Source of the DNA: Planctomycetota bacterium
GTDB lineage: Bacteria > Planctomycetota > GCA-2746535
Direction: 5' to 3'
Length of the DNA: 64,000 bases
Assembly (NCBI GenBank): GCA_002746535.1
Contig: NVWA01000030.1
Span: forward strand, 156-64,155
Part shown: piece after piece, positions 17,119 through 25,678 of the stretch
Layout of the letters: the number at the start of each line of letters is the position of its first letter
Position numbering within the stretch: position 1 is the first letter of the stretch
Program-made: the position numbers and the translations under genes
The notes under the pieces: generated by a model
Told to the model about the DNA's origin: nothing
The model's input: the letters and a program-made list of their open reading frames with translations, nothing else
Databases searched by the model: none

Positions 17119-18354
17119 ATGAGATACGTATTTTTTATTTTTATTATGTTCTTATTTATTTCAGCTTCGTCTGATGATAATAAAGAAGAAATAATTAAAC
17201 CTGAATTAAAGGCAAAACCAGCAATATTAAAAATGATTGCGGCTATGGGTGATAATAGTTCTATAGTTTTAAAAGATATAACCGTTCACGAAAAGGAAAA
17301 GCTTGGAGATTTCGCTAAGGGCTGGCATAAAATGAAAATTACTGGGCCAGGTTCACGAAATTATTGTTTAAAAATGGCATGGATGGAAGATAGAAAAAGA
17401 GCATTTTTTTGTGGCGCTAATCACGGTTCTCCGACTAGATTTAATGATGCATGGGAATATGACTTGGCCTCAAATACTTGGGTGATGTTATATGTGCCAG
17501 ATTATAATGATCGTGACAAAATTACTGAATACGATAAAAAAGTACTTGTGTTAAAGGATGGTTGGCTAAGAACTAAAAAAGGGGGTCCAGCACATCCCGC
17601 CCATACGTGGTGGGGGCTAACTTATGATCCTAATCTAAAAGCGGCTGTTTGGTATTGTGCCTGGCCTGGTTATAGATTAAAAGAGAAGTTAGATGCTATT
17701 GGAGCAAAAAAGGAAGACCTATACAAAGGACCACCCATGTGGCTTTTTTATACAAAGACAAAAAAATGGGAGCCAATGAAGACGGCTAAACCTTGGCCAA
17801 AAACAAATGCATACGCCGCTTCGTTGGAATATATTCCTGAATTAAAAGGATCATTATTTCAATTTCGAAAACAAAACTTCCTTCTTGATGTAAATACTAA
17901 ATCTTGGAAAAATATGTCAGGGACAGTGGGCTTGCCACCTGAATCTATTCTATGTTATGATACCTCTCGAAAAATTATTATAGCTCACAGAGGACCCGTG
18001 AAAAAGAATAATCCTCGAACTTGGCATATGTCTGTAAAAGATGGAAAAATTGGCTCTTGGGAAAAAGTAGCCGAAGATAAAAATTTACCAAATGGTCATG
18101 ATGCTAGGTCATTTATGTATTTCGACTCTATAGGCAAAGTTGCCATCCTTTATGAAAAAACCACAAATTTAATTTGGGTCTATCATCCTGATACAAAAAA
18201 GTGGGAAAAGATGGTACCTAAAGGTGCTCCTTCTCCCTTTATTGAAAAGAAAAACAGGTCAATCGGATATTATGATGTCGCACGAAATGTTTTTGTCATC
18301 ATTGGACATAAAGCCGTATGGTGTTATCGGTATAAAAAATCTAATAGAACATAA
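17119..18354 (+). CDS. Secreted Kelch-like beta-propeller protein, paralogue of the preceding gene
   Basis: ATG at 17119 is preferred over the GTG at 17116 because GAAGGA lies 6 bases before it. A signal peptide (YVFFIFIMFLFISASS) is followed by ~390 residues with propeller-like blade motifs: NDAWEYDLASNTWVML, MWLFYTKTKKWEPM, NFLLDVNTKSWKNM, IWVYHPDTKKWEKM. Each blade ends in x-W, as in Kelch repeats. It differs clearly from the preceding protein but shares the layout, so both are likely exported binding or processing proteins of the same system. No enzyme motif is recognised. Confidence 0.6.
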   Translation: MRYVFFIFIMFLFISASSDDNKEEIIKPELKAKPAILKMIAAMGDNSSIVLKDITVHEKEKLGDFAKGWHKMKITGPGSRNYCLKMAWMEDRKRAFFCGANHGSPTRFNDAWEYDLASNTWVMLYVPDYNDRDKITEYDKKVLVLKDGWLRTKKGGPAHPAHTWWGLTYDPNLKAAVWYCAWPGYRLKEKLDAIGAKKEDLYKGPPMWLFYTKTKKWEPMKTAKPWPKTNAYAASLEYIPELKGSLFQFRKQNFLLDVNTKSWKNMSGTVGLPPESILCYDTSRKIIIAHRGPVKKNNPRTWHMSVKDGKIGSWEKVAEDKNLPNGHDARSFMYFDSIGKVAILYEKTTNLIWVYHPDTKKWEKMVPKGAPSPFIEKKNRSIGYYDVARNVFVIIGHKAVWCYRYKKSNRT

Positions 18355-18364
18355 TCTTTTAGTC

Positions 18365-19678
18365 TTACAGAAGTTCTTGATAATTTTCAGCTACCTTTTT
18401 GATGGCATCTGCATATTGTTTGATCAAGTCAGGTTTCAACTTTTTGAACCATGGAACTGTGATGACTTTTTCTTCCATTGATTCTGTAATTGGTAAATCA
18501 CCTTTCTTCAATCGAGTATCTCTATCAGAGAATGCTATTACAGATGGTTTTCCTTCATTATAGACATCGGCATCTTGAACTAATGGATGCAAGTGACTTC
18601 TTGCATATTGTTTAGGCCCAACACTTAAAATTCCTCCTTCGGCTTGTACTGCTTCACAGAATTTTTGTGATGACAAACCACCAAGCTCTTCTGCATGATA
18701 AATGCCAACAGCATTATACCAACCACCCATTGTACTATTTGTTTTTGGATCTATTTTATGAATTGTTAAACAAGGTGTATCTTTAAGAAGATCCCAGAAG
18801 TAATTCATTGATTCTTGAATTTCTTTTATCCTTTCCGGATAATATTTTAACTGTACTCTGCCCATGGCGGAACAAGTTTGATTCATGCGATGTTTAAACC
18901 CACCGGCTGACATTCCTTTCCAAGGTAGTAATTCAGGTTCAGTAATCAAATCACCTTCTTTTGACCAATTAGTTCCTACAGTCTTTTCATAGAATCCAAA
19001 GGAAGCGGCTCGCTGTAATATTTCTTCATCGTCGGTTAATAACATTCCACCTTCACCAACAGCAAAACTTTTTCCGCCCATCATACTCATCCCAGAAACA
19101 TGACCAAGTGATCCTACCATTCTTCCTTTGTATAGACTTCCTTGAGCGTGGCTAGCATCTTCAATCACTTTGATCTGATGTTTTTCAGCGATTGCCATAA
19201 TTGGATCCATATCACAAGGATGTCCAAAGGCGTGCATAACCATAATAGCTTTTGTTTTTGGTGTAATCTTTTTTTCAATATCTGCAGGATCAATACAAAG
19301 TGTCTTAGGATCAATGTCGGCAAAAACGGGAGTGGCTCTTAAATTTATGATGGGCATGAATGTCGCCCAATAGGTATAGGCTGGTGTGATGACTTCATCA
19401 CCGGCACCAACTTTACAACCAAATAGGGCACCTAATAGCGAAGCTGTACCATTACAATAAGCTAAAGCATGTTTTGTTTTTTGCCATGCGGCCATTTCTT
19501 TTTCAAATTCAGAGGTTAATGCTGTATGACTGAATGTTCCCTTTCGCATGACATCTAATACGGCATCTTCATCTTCTTTGGTGATGATTGGCCAATGAAA
19601 TAACTCTTTATCTTTGTTTTGAATTAATTTCTCACCGCCGTTAAGCGCTAGTGTATGATTTAATGTGGATGCAGTCAT
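18365..19678 (-). CDS. DegT/DnrJ/EryC1/StrS-type PLP-dependent aminotransferase
   Basis: ATG at 19678 is chosen because AGAGGAATC precedes it; the longer frame to 19753 would read through the operator. The protein has the fold-type-I signature of sugar (or related) aminotransferases: YCNGTASLLGAL phosphate-binding turn, PAYTYWAT, IEDASHAQGS with D174, and the PLP lysine K203 in MMGGKSFAVGEGGMLLT. These enzymes usually transaminate keto-sugars, or dehydrate or oxidise amino sugars (AHBA synthase-like, StsC). The substrate is not evident. Transcription is divergent from a LacI regulator across a strong double palindrome. Confidence 0.9.
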   Translation of the reverse strand: MTASTLNHTLALNGGEKLIQNKDKELFHWPIITKEDEDAVLDVMRKGTFSHTALTSEFEKEMAAWQKTKHALAYCNGTASLLGALFGCKVGAGDEVITPAYTYWATFMPIINLRATPVFADIDPKTLCIDPADIEKKITPKTKAIMVMHAFGHPCDMDPIMAIAEKHQIKVIEDASHAQGSLYKGRMVGSLGHVSGMSMMGGKSFAVGEGGMLLTDDEEILQRAASFGFYEKTVGTNWSKEGDLITEPELLPWKGMSAGGFKHRMNQTCSAMGRVQLKYYPERIKEIQESMNYFWDLLKDTPCLTIHKIDPKTNSTMGGWYNAVGIYHAEELGGLSSQKFCEAVQAEGGILSVGPKQYARSHLHPLVQDADVYNEGKPSVIAFSDRDTRLKKGDLPITESMEEKVITVPWFKKLKPDLIKQYADAIKKVAENYQELL

Positions 19679-19705
19679 TTTGATTCCTCTTGCGAATGGA
19701 TAATT

Positions 19706-19740
19706 AACATTACACGTGTAAAGATAACACGTGTAATGTT
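19706..19740. promoter_or_regulatory. LacI-type operator: 14-bp inverted repeat containing two ACACGTGT boxes
   Basis: AACATTACACGTGT (19706-19719) and its exact reverse complement ACACGTGTAATGTT (19727-19740) are separated by 7 bp. Each arm contains ACACGTGT, itself a palindrome with the central CpG typical of LacI-family operators. It lies between the aminotransferase gene (start 19678) and the divergent LacI regulator gene (start 19809). Confidence 0.75.
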
Positions 19741-19808
19741 TCTTGTCAATCATTAATTTAACTTTATAATTGAGATTTTTTATTGTTTTTCAAAAGGTAA
19801 ACTTTTAT

Positions 19809-20858
19809 ATGAATAAAAACCCGACTATGCAGGAAATTGCCAATGAGCTAAAATTGAGTCGATTAACAGTGTCGTCTGTCATTAATGGAAACGCATCCAA
19901 ACGAGGAATTTCAGCAAAAACAATAACAGTTGTTGAGGATTATTTAAATAAAAGAGGGTATGTACCTTCAATGCAAGCTAGAAATTTACGATTAGGGGAG
20001 AGAAGTACTCTGGGGATCCTTTATACAGGGCATCTTTATAGTCATTTAACGGAAGCCTTTAATCGCGTTATATCTATTCAAAATGCTAATAAAGAATCAG
20101 TTGAGATAATGATAGTGCAGCAAATTGATTTGTTGAAAGGAATTCAAGAATTAAGAGGAAGAGGTGTAACTCGGTTAATATGGATTCAGACGGAAAGACC
20201 TGAAAATTTATTTAAAGACATTGATAAAGTTTTAAATTTCTTAGCACCTTTAGATTCTGTTATTTTTTATAATTATCAATTTGGAGACAACCAATGGGTT
20301 GAATTATTTCAAAATGAAAAAATTCATCTTGTAGGAATTGATCGTCTAGACGGTTTCAAGAATATGGGGAGATTTTTAAAAAAAATTGGCCATGAAAAAG
20401 TTGGAATTACTGGATCAGCTAACGATGGATTGGGTGAAATTGTCAAAAATGCTTATACATCTATTGGTTTAGAACCTAAATTCACAAATACTAAAACAAA
20501 AGCAGACACTTTAGATCTGACAGGTAAAAAAATTGCAAAGGATATTCTTACATTAATTAAAAATGAAGGCGTGACGGCTGCCAGTTTTGTAGATGATGAA
20601 GTTGCTGGCCATGCTATGGTTGAATTGATGAAGTGTGGCATTAAAGTGCCAGAGGAATTAACAATTACAGGTTATGATGGTATGTCATATGCTTCGGCCT
20701 TAAGAGTGCCTTTGACGACATTATCTATCCCTGTTGAGGATATGGTGGATCATGTATTTAAATTATTAAATCAAAAACGAATTAAAAAGAATAATTACTC
20801 ACATGTCTTTAAAACGAAAGTTATAAAAAGAGAAAGCCATTCTAAGCCTAATAAATAA
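19809..20858 (+). CDS. LacI-family transcriptional regulator
   Basis: The N-terminal LacI helix-turn-helix reads TMQEIANELKLSRLTVSSVI then NGNASKRGISAKT, followed by the hinge helix YVPSMQARNLRLG. The C-terminal ~280 residues are a type-1 periplasmic-binding fold with IHLVGIDR, GHEKVGITGSAND, AASFVDDEVAGHAMVELM and the TITGYDG segment. ATG at 19809 is preferred over a TTG at 19770 because the HTH starts a few residues later and AAAGG lies just upstream. It is divergent from the DegT-type aminotransferase gene with a clear LacI operator between, so it probably represses both. The ligand is unknown. Confidence 0.88.
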   Translation: MNKNPTMQEIANELKLSRLTVSSVINGNASKRGISAKTITVVEDYLNKRGYVPSMQARNLRLGERSTLGILYTGHLYSHLTEAFNRVISIQNANKESVEIMIVQQIDLLKGIQELRGRGVTRLIWIQTERPENLFKDIDKVLNFLAPLDSVIFYNYQFGDNQWVELFQNEKIHLVGIDRLDGFKNMGRFLKKIGHEKVGITGSANDGLGEIVKNAYTSIGLEPKFTNTKTKADTLDLTGKKIAKDILTLIKNEGVTAASFVDDEVAGHAMVELMKCGIKVPEELTITGYDGMSYASALRVPLTTLSIPVEDMVDHVFKLLNQKRIKKNNYSHVFKTKVIKRESHSKPNK

Positions 20859-20861
20859 TAT

Positions 20862-21728
20862 TTAATAATTGAATTGTTTTTGAAATTCAGTGGGGGTTTG
20901 TTGGGTATATTTTTTGAATACAGATGAAAAGTATTGAGAATTGCTGAAATTTAATTTGTAACTAATGTCAGTGATTGTAAGACTTCCTTTACTTAATAAT
21001 TCTTTCGCGTAGTCAATTTTTTTCCTTGTGATGAATTCGCCAGGTGGCATGCCCAATTCACTTTTAAATTTTGCTTTAAATCGCGATGGTGAGAGATTGA
21101 CTAAATTCGCTAAAGATTCTATTGATAATTGTTCTTGAGCATTTTCTTCAATATATTTAATCGTATTTTGTATATCAATGCTAAATTTTTGATCTTTAGG
21201 GTCATTCGAATTGTTAATAACTTGAATCAGAATATTTGTGATCGTGCTATAAAATTGAATTTTATCATATAGAGAAAAGTCTGGCTGAAATAATTTAAAG
21301 ATTTTTTCAAATTCATTAGAGAAATTAAATTGAGATTTAAAATGTCTGTTTTTTATCGTAAGTAATTTCTGTCTAAAACTATTTGAGTCTTCACCAATAA
21401 AATTACAAAAGGAGTCTAATTCTTTTGTTAGATTAATTTGCAGCCAATAGAGAACACCTTTGTCTTGTGGATAAATACCAGTTCCGTGGGCTTCCTCTGG
21501 AAACGTAAGAAAAATATCTCCTCCTCTAAGAAAATAATAATCATCTTGAACTTGATAAATTTGATTCCCTTTTTTTAGGAAGCAGATCTCCATAATATTT
21601 TCGTGTATATGAGTCGGTAATAACTGATTGGATGCGTTGTTATTATAGGATCCCAATAAAAAAATATCATTAATGCCAAATTCTGAAAAAGTGATTTGAC
21701 GTCTTGTATTTAGACTATTCTTTGCCAT
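20862..21728 (-). CDS. AraC-family transcriptional regulator (cupin sensor + double HTH)
   Basis: Cupin-type sensor in residues ~20-110 (THIHENIMEICFLKKGNQIY, GDIFLTFPEEAHGTGIYP) and an AraC DNA-binding domain in the last ~100 residues: LSIESLANLVNLSPSRFKAK then FKSELGMPPGEF, and LTITDISYKLNFSNSQYFSS then VFKKYTQQTPTEFQKQF. The gene ends 3 bp from the convergent LacI gene and is divergent from the PhyH oxygenase at 21934. The ~200-bp divergent gap is very AT-rich. Likely an activator of that oxygenase. Confidence 0.9.
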   Translation of the reverse strand: MAKNSLNTRRQITFSEFGINDIFLLGSYNNNASNQLLPTHIHENIMEICFLKKGNQIYQVQDDYYFLRGGDIFLTFPEEAHGTGIYPQDKGVLYWLQINLTKELDSFCNFIGEDSNSFRQKLLTIKNRHFKSQFNFSNEFEKIFKLFQPDFSLYDKIQFYSTITNILIQVINNSNDPKDQKFSIDIQNTIKYIEENAQEQLSIESLANLVNLSPSRFKAKFKSELGMPPGEFITRKKIDYAKELLSKGSLTITDISYKLNFSNSQYFSSVFKKYTQQTPTEFQKQFNY

Positions 21729-21933
21729 TTGGAGAAATGTATAAAAAAAGATTATAGAATGAGGAATTCCTGGTCATTTAGTAATATCATTAAATACTTT
21801 ATTTACAATAGTTTATGTATATTTAAAACATATATTTTAAAGTATATATAAAATAGTACTGCAGTATTAAGCTAGCTGATCTATTTGAGCAGTTATCTAT
21901 GATGTATTATAAATTATAAAATGAGGAATTTAT

Positions 21934-22740
21934 ATGCTAATGGCTACTGAACAAATACTCACCAAAGATCAAATTGAAGAATTTCATGAAAACGGATTTT
22001 TAGTATTAAGAAACTTTGCTTCTGTAGAAGAGATTCAAAAAATAATTCCTATTTATCGGAAACTTTTTGATAATAAAGTAGGCCGAGAGATGGGTCTACA
22101 GTTCGATCTTGGTGGAGCTGATGATAATGACGAAAGAGAAGTCTTACCTCAAATACTTGGGCCATCGACTTTTTTTCCAGAATTAAAAGAAGGCGACCAT
22201 TACAAGAAAGTAGCACAAATAGCACGTGAAATTTTTAATGTACCTACGGATAATGTTTGCGGTGGTGATCATGCTATTTTAAAACCTGCTCATTATGGTT
22301 CGGTGACACCTTGGCATCAAGATGAAGCTTATTGGGTCCCTGATAGTATTCACGAAGCTTTTTCTGTTTGGATGCCTTTGCAAGATGTTACCGTTGAAAG
22401 TGGGTGCATGCAGTTTATTCCTGGTAGTCATAAAAATGGAATTTTAAAACACCAGCATATAAATAATAATCCTAAAATACATGCATTAGAAACATTTGAT
22501 TATGACGAGACTAAAGCCGTCGCTTGTCCTTTAAAAATGGGTGATGTGACGGTACATCATTGTAGGACACTGCATTATACAGCTGCAAATAATACATCTA
22601 AAGACAGATTAGCTTTAATTGTTGGAGGCCATGGTAAGAGTATAAAATTGGATAAACCAAAAGACATGCCTTGGAATGAAAAAAATAATGAAACGCCCCG
22701 AGCTATTCGCCGTAAAGAATACGATGAAAAAAATAAATAA
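21934..22740 (+). CDS. Phytanoyl-CoA dioxygenase (PhyH) family oxygenase
   Basis: A 268-residue Fe(II)/2-oxoglutarate oxygenase. Ligands are H128 and D130 in TPWHQDEAYW and H214 in CRTLHYTAAN; R225 in KDRLALI binds 2-oxoglutarate. GCMQFIPGSHKNG is the PhyH signature. It is a closer match to standard PhyH length than the 229-residue paralogue at 9487. GAGGA lies about 8 bases before the ATG. The gene is divergent from an AraC regulator and ends before a perfect 30-bp palindrome. The substrate is not identifiable. Confidence 0.92.
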   Translation: MLMATEQILTKDQIEEFHENGFLVLRNFASVEEIQKIIPIYRKLFDNKVGREMGLQFDLGGADDNDEREVLPQILGPSTFFPELKEGDHYKKVAQIAREIFNVPTDNVCGGDHAILKPAHYGSVTPWHQDEAYWVPDSIHEAFSVWMPLQDVTVESGCMQFIPGSHKNGILKHQHINNNPKIHALETFDYDETKAVACPLKMGDVTVHHCRTLHYTAANNTSKDRLALIVGGHGKSIKLDKPKDMPWNEKNNETPRAIRRKEYDEKNK

Positions 22741-22768
22741 AGATCACCCACAATTGATTTTACATTTG

Positions 22769-22798
22769 AAGTGAGACTTTCCGCGGAAAGTCTCACTT
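22769..22798. terminator. 30-bp perfect palindrome between convergent genes
   Basis: AAGTGAGACTTTCCG is followed directly by its reverse complement. It lies between the convergent PhyH and AIM24 genes. The strong GC-rich stem could serve both strands as a terminator, although no long U-tract follows. Confidence 0.55.
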
Positions 22799-22826
22799 AC
22801 TGAAACTCAAAATAATGAATTATATT

Positions 22827-23546
22827 TTAAACGTTATCCAAAACAGAACCGACTAGTCCTTTCTTGCCAGTTCCAAACGTACTAGCCCAACCAACAAACG
22901 GACCTAGTTGTCGACTTTGTATCCATAATCGACCATGGCCTTCAAAACGGCAAACAATACCTTCGCCGCTCATTAAAGTAGTTACACCAAATTTTAATCC
23001 GCCCACAACTTCCGTATGATATTGAAGGGTATCTTCAAAGGCGACGATGTAGCCATTATCAACGACATAATTTCCATCTACAGGAATTTCTATCATGGAC
23101 CCATAAGTGTTAAAAAATAAATCACCGATACCTTTAGCTTGAATCAAGAAAAAACCTTCACCATTAAATAACCCTTTTAATCCTTGAAATTTACTATCGA
23201 TAGTTACCCCTTCAGAGGAAGCAACAAAGGCAGAGCCTTGTAGAATAATATTAGAGTCTTCCAAATAAATATGTTCCGTATCACCGGGTAACGCTGGCGA
23301 AATAAATAATTCGCCCGGGCCTTTCTTGGCTGTAAATTCATTCATAAAAAAAGATTCACCCGTTAACTTTCTTTTGATCCCTTTTATTATTCCACCTTTA
23401 GCTTTTGTTTTCATTCTTATATTAGAATCCATGGCTGCCATAGCAGATGGTTCCACATTTGCCATTTGATTTTCTTCTAAGGATAACTTAATCATCGCAT
23501 AATCAGGTCGTCCTAAAATTTCATGTTTTATTTCATATTGAGACAT
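22827..23546 (-). CDS. AIM24/TIGR00266 family protein (copy 3 of 3)
   Basis: A beta-rich DUF124/AIM24 protein with the family's repeated LSLEENQMANVEPSAMAAMD-type opening. It also has GPGELFISPALPGDTEHIYL, a phenylalanine-rich GEGFFLIQAKGIGDLFFNTYGS core, VDNGYIVAFEDTLQY and the SGEGIVCRFEGHGRLWIQSRQ ending. Bacterial AIM24 proteins have no settled role; mitochondrial Aim24 affects MICOS and membrane organisation. Third gene of a three-gene minus-strand operon of paralogues, 6 bp after its neighbour. Confidence 0.88.
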   Translation of the reverse strand: MSQYEIKHEILGRPDYAMIKLSLEENQMANVEPSAMAAMDSNIRMKTKAKGGIIKGIKRKLTGESFFMNEFTAKKGPGELFISPALPGDTEHIYLEDSNIILQGSAFVASSEGVTIDSKFQGLKGLFNGEGFFLIQAKGIGDLFFNTYGSMIEIPVDGNYVVDNGYIVAFEDTLQYHTEVVGGLKFGVTTLMSGEGIVCRFEGHGRLWIQSRQLGPFVGWASTFGTGKKGLVGSVLDNV

Positions 23547-23552
23547 ACTATA

Positions 23553-24224
23553 TTATCCTTTCAAGTTAGGTGCTAATGCATGACCAAAGTTAGGTAAGTT
23601 ATGTGTTTGGCAATAAACTTTTCCTTGACCCTTAAATTCGCAAACTAGACCTTCGCCTCCTAATATAGCTGAGAACCAACCTTGTCCTGCTTTTCTTACT
23701 TTAAATTCTAGCGTTTCTTCAAAAGCCACAATGTGACCAGTGTCTACAATATAAGTATCTTCCACATCAATATCATAGATAGCACCAAAAGAATTCACAA
23801 TTACATCACCCTCACCTTTTAGCTTAACCCAAAACATAGATTCACCTGAGAAAAAGCTCTTGAACCCTTGCCAACTTGTGTCCACATCAATTGTATTGCT
23901 GCAAGCAACAAAGCTTCCGCCTTGAACGATTAGTTCACCATCAATTTTTCTGGTAAGCATATCACCCATCATACTGCTACCTAGAAATACATCGCCTCCA
24001 TTTTGGCTCGCTTGAAATTGATTCATAAAAAAGTTTTCACCAGAAAACATTCTTTTAATTCCCTTTAATATTTTATTGCCACCTCTTGAATAGGTGTTTG
24101 TTTTTACCGACATATCCCCACTCATGGCTATCATGGCACCTGCTTCTGAGATCAAAGTTTCCCCGGGCGCAAGTTCAACTTTTGCGATTGAATTGGCAGG
24201 GCTTTGTAAAATATCTATATTCAT
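23553..24224 (-). CDS. AIM24/TIGR00266 family protein (copy 2 of 3)
   Basis: Same fold as its neighbours: LAPGETLISEAGAMIAMSGD opening, NFFMNQFQASQNGGDVFLG, GESMFWVKLKGEGDVIVNSF, VDTGHIVAFEETLEF and LGGEGLVCEFKGQGKVYCQTH. No signal peptide or transmembrane helix. It lies 12 bp after copy 1 and 6 bp before copy 3, so the three are co-transcribed and perhaps assemble as a hetero-oligomer (inference). Confidence 0.88.
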   Translation of the reverse strand: MNIDILQSPANSIAKVELAPGETLISEAGAMIAMSGDMSVKTNTYSRGGNKILKGIKRMFSGENFFMNQFQASQNGGDVFLGSSMMGDMLTRKIDGELIVQGGSFVACSNTIDVDTSWQGFKSFFSGESMFWVKLKGEGDVIVNSFGAIYDIDVEDTYIVDTGHIVAFEETLEFKVRKAGQGWFSAILGGEGLVCEFKGQGKVYCQTHNLPNFGHALAPNLKG

Positions 24225-24236
24225 TTTTAGTTCCCT

Positions 24237-24899
24237 TTAGAATAGTTTGCTTGTAAGTGAGCCTAATGCTTCTAAGTTTCTGGATTGTAAAATTATTTCT
24301 CCTTCGCCTTTTACTTTTGTCACGAGACCTTCCCCACCAAAAAAACTAGAAAAGATCCCACCAGCTAATCCTAATTTTAATTTTAATCCGGATGTATAAC
24401 CAACTAGGTGACCAGTATCGACAATAAACTCACCGCTAACTTTCTTTTTAAAAAGGCAGCCATAGGCGCCATAATAAACTTTACCGCGGCCACTAACAGC
24501 TAATTTGAAAAAGCCTTCTTTATTAATTCCGCTGGCTATACCCGCCCATTTTACACCCAATTTGACATTGCCAGAGTGAGCAATGTAGGCACCTGGTTGA
24601 AGAAAAAAAGTTTCGCCGTTTAAATCCATTTCTTCTATATCACCGGGTGTTGGTTGAGTTAATGTAATGTCACCTGGCTTTTGACCAACCGGACAGATGA
24701 ATTCATTGATAAATAAAGATTCAGATCCAAAGTATTTTTTAATCAGTCCTTTGAATAATCCACCATTAAAACGTGTTTTAACTTTTAAATGTGTCGACAT
24801 ACTGGCCATGGCATCTGATTCAGCCGTTATGCTATCGCCAGGTAATAAGTTAGCATGTATAACGGCAAAGCCTGGTTTATGTTTGATTTCTACATCCAT
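24237..24899 (-). CDS. AIM24/TIGR00266 family protein (copy 1 of 3)
   Basis: First gene of the triplet. It shows LLPGDSITAESDAMASMSTH, SLFINEFICPVGQKPGDITL, EGFFKLAVSGRGKVYYGAYG, VDTGHLVGYTSGLKLKLGLA and GGEGLVTKVKGEGEIILQSR. The best-conserved element is the G(E)GxxxxxxGxGxxxxQ(S)R ending. AAGGAGC precedes the ATG. The function is unknown; the operon suggests a joint role with the two paralogues. Confidence 0.88.
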   Translation of the reverse strand: MDVEIKHKPGFAVIHANLLPGDSITAESDAMASMSTHLKVKTRFNGGLFKGLIKKYFGSESLFINEFICPVGQKPGDITLTQPTPGDIEEMDLNGETFFLQPGAYIAHSGNVKLGVKWAGIASGINKEGFFKLAVSGRGKVYYGAYGCLFKKKVSGEFIVDTGHLVGYTSGLKLKLGLAGGIFSSFFGGEGLVTKVKGEGEIILQSRNLEALGSLTSKLF

Positions 24900-24961
24900 T
24901 TGTTTGCTCCTTAAATTATTACTTGACGTCTACTATTTCTAAATCTGAATTCTAAAATTTT

Positions 24962-25678
24962 TCAAAGAAGTGATTGTAGCTCAATGATATCTTTGATTTC
25001 AATTACTTTATCTGCGTCTAAATTATCATGACGGCCTCTGTTATACCAAATAGGTTGTATGTTAGCATTTAAACTACCCTTGATATCTGAATCCCAAGAA
25101 TCTCCTACCATGACGGCTTGTTCCTTTTTGCAATCAGCCTTTTTTAAAGCAATTGAAAATATAACCGAATCTGGCTTTCGAATACCAATCTCTTCAGAAA
25201 TTATTAAGAAATCGATGAGATCACTGATGCCACAAAGTTTAGTTTTACGCTTTTGATTTTCCGTCATGCCATTGGTGATGATAATTACACAATAACCTTT
25301 ATTTTTTAAGTAAGCGACGGTTTCAATAGCACCTGGAATGGATCTTTTATTTGATTGACTTGCTTCATTATATATATCAATCATTGCCAGAAAGTCTTTA
25401 GGAGATTTTTCAGAAAATTTGTAGTGTTGGTTGATTGATTTAAAGCGATAGATATGAGCATCTTCTTCAGATAAATCACCATCCATCACTTTCAAATGTA
25501 TGTGGTGTAAATCCTTGAAATATTTATTTTCCAAATCATTTAAAGGAACCGAGCTAAATTCTGGATACTTTTCAGCGACCCCTTTAAGACCCATTTCACA
25601 AGAATATTTTTGATCATAAATTGTTTCATCTAAATCAAGAAATACAGTTTTTAAATCATTCGGTATTCGGTGTGGCAT
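24962..25678 (-). CDS. HAD-superfamily hydrolase (YjjG/pyrimidine-nucleotidase-like)
   Basis: All HAD motifs are visible: FLDLDETIYD (nucleophile D15, acid/base D17), IIITNGMTENQ (motif II Thr), KPDSVIFSIAL (motif III Lys) and MVGDSWDSDIKGSLNANI (motif IV Asp pair), plus a helical cap (subfamily IA). The sequence around KRKTKLCGISDLIDFLIISE resembles HAD-IA nucleotidases such as YjjG. ATG at 25678 is chosen over the longer frame to 25720, which would overlap the upstream MFS gene by 65 bp; the chosen start still overlaps it by 23 bp, suggesting coupling. The substrate is uncertain. Confidence 0.88.
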   Translation of the reverse strand: MPHRIPNDLKTVFLDLDETIYDQKYSCEMGLKGVAEKYPEFSSVPLNDLENKYFKDLHHIHLKVMDGDLSEEDAHIYRFKSINQHYKFSEKSPKDFLAMIDIYNEASQSNKRSIPGAIETVAYLKNKGYCVIIITNGMTENQKRKTKLCGISDLIDFLIISEEIGIRKPDSVIFSIALKKADCKKEQAVMVGDSWDSDIKGSLNANIQPIWYNRGRHDNLDADKVIEIKDIIELQSLL

